A stretch of 7,612 nt of DNA, from contig JAILOC010000199.1 of assembly GCA_024691045.1 (NCBI GenBank), forward strand, positions 1-7,612. Reading direction: 5' to 3'. Positions 1 to 5,651 of the stretch are shown piece by piece. The notes under the pieces are model-generated. The model made no database searches. It was given only the letters and a program-made list of their open reading frames with translations, and was not told where the DNA came from. The position numbers were made by a program, and so were the translations under genes. This DNA is from Lachnospiraceae bacterium (GTDB lineage Bacteria > Bacillota_A > Clostridia > Lachnospirales > Lachnospiraceae). Position 1 is the first letter of the stretch. Every line of letters starts with the position of its first letter.

Positions 1-1
1 G

Positions 2-289
2 GACATTGCCAAATATCTCGGTGTTACCAAACCCAGCGTGAGTAACGCTATGAAAAAGCTCCGTAAGGACGGCCTTATAAGCTTTAACAGTGACGGTTAT
101 ATTTCTTTTTCGGAAGAGGGCAGGAAGGCGGCCGAAAACGTGCTCAGCAAGCATGTTCTGATAACCAGGATACTCATGAAGATCGGAGTGAGCGAAAAGA
201 CGGCATTATCGGATGCCTGTAAGATAGAGCATGCGATCAGCGATGAGACGTACAGGTGTCTTATGGATTATCAGACAGATCATAAATGA
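2..289 (+). CDS. DtxR-family metal-dependent transcriptional repressor (5' end missing)
   Basis: This is the last 95 residues of a DtxR/IdeR/MntR-type repressor; the start lies before the window. The visible part opens inside the winged helix-turn-helix (DIAKYLGVTKPSVSNAMKKL, then the wing around KDGLISFNSDGYISFSEEG). It continues into the dimerisation and metal-binding domain (HVLITRILMKIGVSEKTALSDACKIEHAISDE). The Cys-x-x-Glu-His motif (Cys at 218-220, Glu at 227-229, His at 230-232) aligns with Cys102, Glu105 and His106 of DtxR. In MntR the first of these is Glu, so an iron-type rather than manganese-type site is inferred. The His at 152-154 fits the ancillary-site ligand. The protein stops after the dimerisation domain, so it is the short form lacking the C-terminal SH3-like domain. 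The family represses metal uptake genes when metal is bound. Its likely targets here are the GTTAG-N6-CTAAC palindromes further along, which is inference. Confidence 0.9.
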   Translation, partial: DIAKYLGVTKPSVSNAMKKLRKDGLISFNSDGYISFSEEGRKAAENVLSKHVLITRILMKIGVSEKTALSDACKIEHAISDETYRCLMDYQTDHK

Positions 290-296
290 TTTTAAT

Positions 297-322
297 AAAC
301 CTATTGACAAGGTAGGTTTTTT
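297..322 (+). terminator. possible weak terminator hairpin after the DtxR-type gene
   Basis: AAACCTA (297-303) can pair with TAGGTTT (313-319) around a 9-base loop, and the 3' arm runs into six T residues (317-322). It begins 8 bases after the stop codon, as a terminator would. The stem has only two G-C pairs and its loop holds the -35 box of the next promoter, so termination may be weak or the symmetry may serve another purpose. Confidence 0.35.
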
Positions 323-332
323 AATGTATAAA
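304..332 (+). promoter_or_regulatory. sigma-A promoter of the TetR-family gene
   Basis: TTGACA (304-309, perfect -35) and TATAAA (327-332, 5 of 6 for -10) are separated by 17 bases. Transcription should begin near 339, at the start of the paired palindromes. The start codon lies 50 bases beyond the -10 box. Because the hairpin between this gene and the next is not a canonical terminator, this promoter may also feed the transport operon. Confidence 0.8.
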
Positions 333-334
333 AT

Positions 335-360
335 ATTACGTTGTAATATTACATTGTAAT
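335..360 (+). promoter_or_regulatory. tandem palindromic operator, probably for the adjacent TetR-family regulator
   Basis: Two 13-bp palindromes lie back to back: ATTAC-GTT-GTAAT (335-347) and ATTAC-ATT-GTAAT (348-360). They differ at one central base. Their junction makes a further perfect 10-bp palindrome, GTAATATTAC (343-352). The block sits just downstream of the -10 box and spans the expected transcription start, so a bound protein would block initiation. A self-repressing TetR-family protein encoded 23 bases downstream is the obvious ligand. Cooperative binding of two dimers is inference. Confidence 0.75.
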
Positions 361-382
361 AAAAAGCGCTTGAGGTTACTTT

Positions 383-1000
383 ATGTCCTACGATTATGAA
401 CAGACACATGAAAACATCCTGATCAGTGCAAGGGCTCAGTTTATGGAAAAAGGTTTTGCCGATGCGTCGATCAGGAAAATCTGCACAGATGCCGGGGTTA
501 CCAACGGGGCATTCTATTCTCATTTCAGCAGCAAGGAGGATCTTTTCTGCAGCATCGTTGGGCCGAGCATAGATGGGTTGTCCGATATTTACGAAGATGA
601 AACGGAATCCTTTCTGGAGGTGAATGGCCCCGAGGATGTGATCAAGGCATTTAAAGATGCCTACAAGTCGCTGGACAAGCTGATCGGATACGTATGCGAT
701 CACCGTGATGACTTTGTACTGATCATAGAGGCGGGAAGAGGTACCATATTTGAACACTTTCAGGATGAACTCGTAGAATCCGAGGTCAAGAGTATGAAGA
801 GTTTTTTTAAAGCAAGTAAACGCTTCATCAAAAATAAAGAGAACATATCCGACAACATAATCAAAATGGGATCATCTTTTCTGATATCTACGGTATTCGA
901 AGGAGTTAAGAAGGGATTAAGCGCTGAAGAGATAATTCATGAGACCAAGCTCGTGAGTGATTACTGTGCTGCCGGATATAAATGTGTTCTGGGCATCTGA
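383..1000 (+). CDS. TetR/AcrR-family transcriptional regulator
   Basis: The 205-residue product has the length and architecture of a TetR/AcrR regulator. The N-terminal DNA-binding domain includes ILISARAQFMEKGFADASI (helix 1 region) and the helix-turn-helix at residues 29-48, IRKICTDAGVTNGAFYSHF, followed by the usual SSKEDLF. Residues from about 60 to the end form the poorly conserved helical ligand-binding and dimerisation domain, from which no ligand can be read. The ATG at 383 is preceded by TGAGG (371-375) at 7 bases. The upstream promoter carries two abutting palindromes, so autorepression is likely. It lies directly ahead of the transport operon in the same orientation, 76 bases from the next start codon. 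It is therefore likely to control that operon, perhaps through read-through transcription. The inducer could be the transported substrate or a related molecule (inference). Confidence 0.92.
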   Translation: MSYDYEQTHENILISARAQFMEKGFADASIRKICTDAGVTNGAFYSHFSSKEDLFCSIVGPSIDGLSDIYEDETESFLEVNGPEDVIKAFKDAYKSLDKLIGYVCDHRDDFVLIIEAGRGTIFEHFQDELVESEVKSMKSFFKASKRFIKNKENISDNIIKMGSSFLISTVFEGVKKGLSAEEIIHETKLVSDYCAAGYKCVLGI

Positions 1001-1005
1001 AAACA

Positions 1006-1025
1006 AGGCCCGGTAATCCGGGCCT
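1006..1025 (+). other. strong intergenic hairpin, non-canonical as a terminator
   Basis: AGGCCCGG (1006-1013) and CCGGGCCT (1018-1025) form a perfect 8-bp stem with seven G-C pairs and a TAAT loop, starting 6 bases after the TetR-family stop codon. On the + strand it is followed by seven A residues, not T, so it lacks the U-tract of an intrinsic terminator in the gene direction. Read on the - strand, the stem is followed by TTGTTTT, which could end transcription coming from the right. It may act as an mRNA processing or stability element between regulator and transporter genes. Confidence 0.6.
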
Positions 1026-1041
1026 AAAAAAATATACAAAG

Positions 1042-1057
1042 GTTAGCAAATGCTAAC
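1042..1057 (+). promoter_or_regulatory. GTTAG-N6-CTAAC palindrome, candidate DtxR-family operator ahead of the transport operon
   Basis: GTTAGCAAATGCTAAC is a perfect 6-bp inverted repeat with a 4-base centre, ending 3 bases before the ribosome binding site of the ECF S-component gene. The same arms and spacing recur twice at 7394-7409 and 7424-7439. The arms resemble the TTAG/CTAA half-sites of DtxR-family regulators, and such a gene lies about 750 bases upstream. I do not see a convincing -35 box for a promoter here. TATACA (1033-1038) is a possible -10, so the box could instead act as a roadblock or as an RNA hairpin next to the ribosome binding site. Confidence 0.55.
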
Positions 1058-1060
1058 TAA

Positions 1061-1068
1061 GGAGGAGG
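1061..1068 (+). promoter_or_regulatory. ribosome binding site fixing the start of the ECF S-component gene
   Basis: GGAGGAGG (1061-1068) lies 8 bases before the ATG at 1077. An in-frame ATG at 1050 exists upstream, but it lies inside the palindrome and this site would fall within its reading frame, so 1077 is the real start. Confidence 0.9.
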
Positions 1069-1076
1069 CTTTTATT

Positions 1077-1667
1077 ATGAACAAGAACAAGAAAACACTT
1101 ACCGGTAAGGATCTTATCACCGTTGGAATCTATACCGCCATTTATATAGTGGTGATATTCTGCGTAGGCGCATTCAATGCGATTCCGATCTTTTATCCGC
1201 CTTTTATGTTTATCGGTCCGGTGATAGCCGGAATCCCTATGATGCTTTATTACACCAAGATCGAAAAATTCGGAATGATCACGATCATGGGAGTGATCTG
1301 TGCGGTATTCTTCTATATATCCGGATACACCTGGATCTGTCTTTCCATTATGATCCCGACTGCACTGCTTGCAGATATCATTCTTACAGTCGGCGGATTT
1401 AAAAAATTCGCATCCATAACCTTAAGCTATATGGTCATGTCTCTCGGAATAATGGCGGGGCCTGCCAATCTCTGGTTTGCCGGAGAAGGATACTGGGACA
1501 ATATCAGAGAGTCAATGGGTGACCAGTACGCAGAGCAACTTGCAAGATTCATGCCCCTCTGGATGCTGCCTGTCGGTATCTTATTGATCTTTGCCGGAGG
1601 CTTTGTCGGTTCCCTTGTCGGAAGAAAGATGATGAATAAGCACTTTAAGAAAGCCGGTATTGCATAA
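1077..1667 (+). CDS. MptD-family (Trep_Strep type) ECF transporter S component
   Basis: The 196-residue product is a very hydrophobic membrane protein recognised as an MptD/Trep_Strep-type putative ECF substrate-binding (S) component. The family signature is seen near the N terminus (LTGKDLITVGIYTAIYIVV, residues 8-26). About six membrane segments can be placed near residues 13-33, 42-60, 66-84, 88-106, 115-130 and 160-182, with a positively charged cytoplasmic tail (GRKMMNKHFKKAG). In ECF systems the S component captures the substrate in the membrane and toppled movement against EcfT brings it inside. Members of this family have no firmly established substrate that I can state. The stop codon overlaps the next ATG by one base (TAATG), so translation is coupled to EcfT. 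The context with EcfT, a double EcfA and an exporter-fold pair suggests a metallophore, heme or similar ligand (inference). Confidence 0.88.
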   Translation: MNKNKKTLTGKDLITVGIYTAIYIVVIFCVGAFNAIPIFYPPFMFIGPVIAGIPMMLYYTKIEKFGMITIMGVICAVFFYISGYTWICLSIMIPTALLADIILTVGGFKKFASITLSYMVMSLGIMAGPANLWFAGEGYWDNIRESMGDQYAEQLARFMPLWMLPVGILLIFAGGFVGSLVGRKMMNKHFKKAGIA

Positions 1668-2392
1668 TGTTTGATCATATTAAGCCCAAAAAGTTCCATC
1701 TCGATCCGAGGACGAAACTGTTTTTGATAATAGTGATAGCAACACTCGAACTGATCGATGTAAATATCTGGTTTACCATTGCGGTGGGTTTCATTCCCTT
1801 CATTCTCTTTATCACGAACAGACAGTATCTCGGATCGGTCAAATATTTCGTATTGTTTCTGCTTGCAGCATTCATTCACGTCCACAGAGTCGGGGTTCAG
1901 CTCAATATGGTTGTGAATATGTTTGTTGTTCTGCTGGGGGCGCTTGTTCTCAAGCTGTCCCCGGCATTTGCCTGTGCCGATTACATAATCAAATCCACGG
2001 GTGTAAGTGAGATGATCTCTGCTTTCAACAAGATGAAAGTGAGCCGCAAATTCCTGATCCCTTTATCGGTAATGTTCAGATTTGCTCCCACCATATCCCA
2101 GGAAAGACATGCCATTCACGATGCGGCTGCAATGCGCGGAATAATCATAACAAGGAAGAAGTTCTGGGAGAATCCCATTCAGGCATTCGAATACAGGGTG
2201 GTTCCGCTGATGATATCGATCGCAAATATCGGTGAGGATCTGTCGGCGGCGGCGCTTTCCAGAGGACTTGATAATCCGGTAAGACATACCAATTACACGG
2301 ATGTCAGATTTACAAAGAAAGATTTTTTCACCGTACTTCTTACGGTTTTGTTTTTATCATCGGTATATCTGATCTCGACCAATTTGATGTGA
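1667..2392 (+). CDS. ecfT: ECF transporter transmembrane component EcfT (CbiQ family)
   Basis: The 241-residue product is an EcfT/CbiQ-type energy-coupling membrane protein. It starts with the typical N-terminal DPRTKL (residues 13-18). Hydrophobic segments follow near 18-50, 58-72, 80-97 and 220-237, with a long cytoplasmic helical region between the inner and last segments. Two coupling-helix motifs of the Ala-x-Arg-Gly kind are seen: AAAMRG (153-158) and AALSRG (195-200). In known ECF transporters these dock onto the two ATPase subunits and pass ATP-driven movement to the S component. The ATG overlaps the stop codon of the S-component gene, and the fused ATPase gene begins 31 bases downstream, giving the order S-T-A. 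The length is normal and both motifs are intact, so the protein should be functional. Confidence 0.93.
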   Translation: MFDHIKPKKFHLDPRTKLFLIIVIATLELIDVNIWFTIAVGFIPFILFITNRQYLGSVKYFVLFLLAAFIHVHRVGVQLNMVVNMFVVLLGALVLKLSPAFACADYIIKSTGVSEMISAFNKMKVSRKFLIPLSVMFRFAPTISQERHAIHDAAAMRGIIITRKKFWENPIQAFEYRVVPLMISIANIGEDLSAAALSRGLDNPVRHTNYTDVRFTKKDFFTVLLTVLFLSSVYLISTNLM

Positions 2393-2423
2393 CGGATCTG
2401 CCGATGCAGACAGGTGATGATAA

Positions 2424-5400
2424 ATGATTGAGTTTAAAAATGTATCCTTTGAATATGAGGATGGGACCGGGATCATATCGGATCTGGATCTTATGATAAA
2501 CGACGGAGAGGTTCTTCTGTTGTGCGGAGAGTCCGGATGCGGCAAGTCCACACTTATAAGAATGATCAACGGCCTGATCCCCAACTACTACACCGGCAGG
2601 CTTTCCGGAACTGTATCTGTGAACGGTCACGATACCGCAGACACGGAACTTCATGTGCTTGCCAATCATGTTGCATCTGTGTTCCAGAATCCCAAGACAC
2701 AGTTTTATAATGTCGATTCAACCGAGGAGATGGTCTTCAGCCTTGAGAACCGCGGAATGAGCCGCGAGGAGATGGATGAAAGGCTTCATAAGACTATAAC
2801 CAAACTCAGAATGGACAATCTCGTCGGAAGAAGCCTTTTTAAGATGTCTGGAGGCGAAAAGCAGAAGGTTGCCTGCGCCTGTGCGGATACTTCCGATGCG
2901 GACATAATCGTTCTGGACGAGCCTTCATCCAATCTCGATCTGCATTCCATCCGTGAACTTGCGGAAATAATCGGCATCTGGAAGTCGGAAGGAAAGACTG
3001 TTGTCATAGCGGAACACAGACTTTATTATGTCCTGCCGATCGCGGACAGGGTTCTTTATCTGAGAGACGGAAAGGTGGAGCTTGAATGTTCTCCGGATGA
3101 GCTTGCAGCGCTCGGAGAGAACAGATTGCATGAAATGGGACTGAGAAGTACCGATATCATGAATCTTCCGCTTAACAGCGAACCCGTTGACGAAAACAAC
3201 AAGATCATCCTTGCGAATTTCCATTATACATATCCCGGCAGGCTGCAGGAGTCTTTGAATGTTCCTGTTATAAATATTGCGAGGAATTCGATAATCGGGG
3301 TTGTCGGTGATAACGGAGCGGGCAAGAGCACATTTGCCAGGGCTCTCTGCGGTCTGGAAAGACATGCGAGCGGAAGTATCGAAGCGGACGGTGAGATACT
3401 TGCGAGAAGAAAAAGACTGAAGAAGACATTTATGGTCATGCAGGATGTGGGACATCAGCTTTTTACCGATGAAGTGCATGAGGAGATGGTATTCAGCCTG
3501 GAAAAAGAAGACGAAAATTCCGAGCAGCTTATATCGGATATTCTGGGAGAGCTGAATCTGTCGGATAAATCCGAAAGACATCCGCACTCACTCTCCGGAG
3601 GTGAAAAGCAGAGAGTTGCCATCGGAAGTGCGGTTATCTCTAACAGGGAGATCATTGTATTTGATGAACCCACCAGCGGCCTTGACTACAGACATATGAA
3701 GGCTGTTTCCGGACTTATAAGAGATCTGAAGGCCAAGGGAAAGACTATCTTTATAGTGACACACGATCCGGAACTCATTGCGGAGTGCTGTGATGAACTG
3801 ATCTATATGCAGGACGGAAAGGTACTCGAGTACGGCAAACTGACCCGTGATATGTATGACAGGTGGTTATACAGAACAGGAACACTCAAGGAAAAGAGAA
3901 AGATCGATGATGATCAGATGACGGCGCTTAAGCGCTTATGGCAGCTTGCGTATAAAGAGCATGCGAGGCTTATCACAGCGATAATATGTGCGGTGATCGG
4001 AGTGATCGGAAATATACTTCCGTATGTTGCCGCCGCGAGGATCATAGAATATCTGCTTACGGGAGTAAGGGATATAAGTGTATATGCTCAGTGGTGTCTC
4101 TTCGGTGTGGCCGGTTTTGTGATCAAGACCGTGTTCTACGGAGTCGGACTCGCGCTCAGCCATAAGTCTGCATTCAATACGCTTGCGGATATCAGAAAAG
4201 CTATGTTCGATAAGCTTCCGAGAATGCCTCTCGGAACAATAATCGATTCTTCGAGCGGAAAACTGAAACAGATAATAGTCGATGAAGTGGAGAGTATGGA
4301 AAGGCCCCTTGCTCACATGATCCCCGAGATGACCGCAAACGTGCTCGGTGCGATCACCATATGGCTTTATCTTATGTGTGTGGATTGGAGAATGGGATTC
4401 ATCGCACTTATTTCGGTTCCGGCAGGACTTGCATTTGCGGCAACGGTTCTCATCGGATATGCGAAAGATTATGAAGGCTCCGTAAGAACGGTTCAGAAAA
4501 TGAACAATTCCATAGTTGAATATATTCACGGAATTGAGGTTATAAAAGCATATAACCAGGGTGAAAATTCCTATGCAAAATTCAGAGACAGGGTGCTGGC
4601 AACCGCTCAGTATTACTATGACTGGATGAAGAGGATCCAGTATAAATGGTCGCTGACATATTCCGTTGCACCCGCAACGCTTGTAACGGTTCTTCCCATA
4701 GGATGGCTGATGTACAGAAACGGGTCGATAGAAATGGGAACGTTCATCACGTCCATAATGCTGTCTATGTGTATTGTAGGACCTATAATACAGGCACTCG
4801 ATTTTGCGGATACATTTACTAAGGTAAAGACAACACTCGGAACCGTAGACGAGATCCTCAGTGGAAATGAACAGATCCATGGAAACGAGCCTGTTACACT
4901 GAAAGATCACAGCATAAGAATGAAAGACGTGTCCTACTCTTACCACGAGGGCATACAGGTCCTTCACGATATATCACTGAAGATAGCTGACGGAAAGATG
5001 ACCGCACTTGTCGGACCTTCCGGAAGTGGGAAATCGACGATCGCAAAACTGATCGCCGGATTCTGGGATGTGGAGGACGGACGTATATCCATGGGTGGAG
5101 TAAACCTTAAGGATATTCCTCTCGAGCAGCTCTATGACCAGGTGGCATTTGTGTCACAGGATATCTATCTGTTCAATGATACTGTTATGAACAATATCCG
5201 TATGGGAAGGATGAGTGCAACCGATGAGGAGGTTATAGCTGCGGCAGAGAGTTCCGGATGCAGGGAATTCATCGAAAAGCTTTCTTCCGGTTTTGATACA
5301 ATTGTCGGCCAGGGCGGAATGCATCTGTCGGGCGGCGAGAGACAGCGTATTGCCATAGCAAGGGCAATGATCAAGAATGCTCCGGTTGTGGTACTGGATG

Positions 5401-5651
5401 AAGCTACAGCATATATTGACCCTGAGAATGAAGCAATCATTCAGAATGCAATCGGTAATCTAATCAAGGGCAAGACTGTAATCGTGATCGCACACAGGCT
5501 TTCGACAATCAAGGATGCGGATCAGATAATACTTGTTGATGAGGGCACCGTGAAAGCTTTGGGAACGCATAACGAACTTCTGAGAAGCAGTGATGAATAT
5601 CGCTCGATGTGGAATGCTCATATAGGAGCGGAGAGGAACGGTGCGGCATGA
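2424..5651 (+). CDS. fusion of double ECF ATPase (EcfA-EcfA) with an exporter-fold ABC half transporter
   Basis: This single 1075-residue frame encodes three ATPase domains and one membrane domain. Domain 1 (about 1-235) has Walker A GESGCGKST (35-43), Q88, signature MSGGEKQK (141-148), Walker B IIVLDEP (161-167) and His198. Domain 2 (about 258-470) has Walker A GDNGAGKST (295-303), Q340, LSGGEKQR (390-397), IIVFDEP (410-416) and His447. These two match duplicated ECF ATPases. A charged linker (about 471-498) leads to an exporter-type membrane domain (about 508-800, six segments near 515-545, 552-580, 633-652, 655-678, 743-763 and 772-793). The third ATPase follows: GPSGSGKST (864-872), Q912, LSGGERQR (968-975), VVVLDEA (988-994), His1024. 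All catalytic residues are present. The ATG follows AGGTG (2412-2416) at 7 bases. The exporter half resembles YbtP/IrtA-type siderophore importers that use an exporter fold. An internal Met499 sits where a separate exporter would begin, but has no ribosome binding site. The 3' end overlaps the partner gene by 4 bases. Confidence 0.9.
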   Translation: MIEFKNVSFEYEDGTGIISDLDLMINDGEVLLLCGESGCGKSTLIRMINGLIPNYYTGRLSGTVSVNGHDTADTELHVLANHVASVFQNPKTQFYNVDSTEEMVFSLENRGMSREEMDERLHKTITKLRMDNLVGRSLFKMSGGEKQKVACACADTSDADIIVLDEPSSNLDLHSIRELAEIIGIWKSEGKTVVIAEHRLYYVLPIADRVLYLRDGKVELECSPDELAALGENRLHEMGLRSTDIMNLPLNSEPVDENNKIILANFHYTYPGRLQESLNVPVINIARNSIIGVVGDNGAGKSTFARALCGLERHASGSIEADGEILARRKRLKKTFMVMQDVGHQLFTDEVHEEMVFSLEKEDENSEQLISDILGELNLSDKSERHPHSLSGGEKQRVAIGSAVISNREIIVFDEPTSGLDYRHMKAVSGLIRDLKAKGKTIFIVTHDPELIAECCDELIYMQDGKVLEYGKLTRDMYDRWLYRTGTLKEKRKIDDDQMTALKRLWQLAYKEHARLITAIICAVIGVIGNILPYVAAARIIEYLLTGVRDISVYAQWCLFGVAGFVIKTVFYGVGLALSHKSAFNTLADIRKAMFDKLPRMPLGTIIDSSSGKLKQIIVDEVESMERPLAHMIPEMTANVLGAITIWLYLMCVDWRMGFIALISVPAGLAFAATVLIGYAKDYEGSVRTVQKMNNSIVEYIHGIEVIKAYNQGENSYAKFRDRVLATAQYYYDWMKRIQYKWSLTYSVAPATLVTVLPIGWLMYRNGSIEMGTFITSIMLSMCIVGPIIQALDFADTFTKVKTTLGTVDEILSGNEQIHGNEPVTLKDHSIRMKDVSYSYHEGIQVLHDISLKIADGKMTALVGPSGSGKSTIAKLIAGFWDVEDGRISMGGVNLKDIPLEQLYDQVAFVSQDIYLFNDTVMNNIRMGRMSATDEEVIAAAESSGCREFIEKLSSGFDTIVGQGGMHLSGGERQRIAIARAMIKNAPVVVLDEATAYIDPENEAIIQNAIGNLIKGKTVIVIAHRLSTIKDADQIILVDEGTVKALGTHNELLRSSDEYRSMWNAHIGAERNGAA

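Noticed and set aside
1050..1076. Upstream ATG start for the ECF S-component gene
   Set aside because: The ATG lies inside the palindrome and the strong ribosome binding site at 1061-1068 would fall within the gene; ATG 1077 is correctly spaced.
1001..1076. Metal or cofactor riboswitch upstream of the ECF genes
   Set aside because: The gap is too short for cobalamin, TPP or FMN riboswitches and shows only two simple hairpins with no recognised conserved core.
3918..3920. Internal start (Met499) that would make the exporter half a separate protein
   Set aside because: No ribosome binding site lies at a suitable distance; AAGGA at 3888-3892 is 25 bases away, and the frame upstream is open without a stop.
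3936..4967. Long - strand open frame of 343 codons opposite the exporter membrane domain
   Set aside because: It is antisense to a protein with clear domain structure, its translation is rich in Cys, His, Arg and Tyr with no recognisable family, and it lacks a ribosome binding site. It is a shadow of the + strand codon pattern.
5609..5647. Upstream ATG start for the second half transporter
   Set aside because: It would extend the overlap with the fusion gene to 43 bases and add a polar stretch unlike the family; the ATGA overlap at 5648 with its own ribosome binding site is better.
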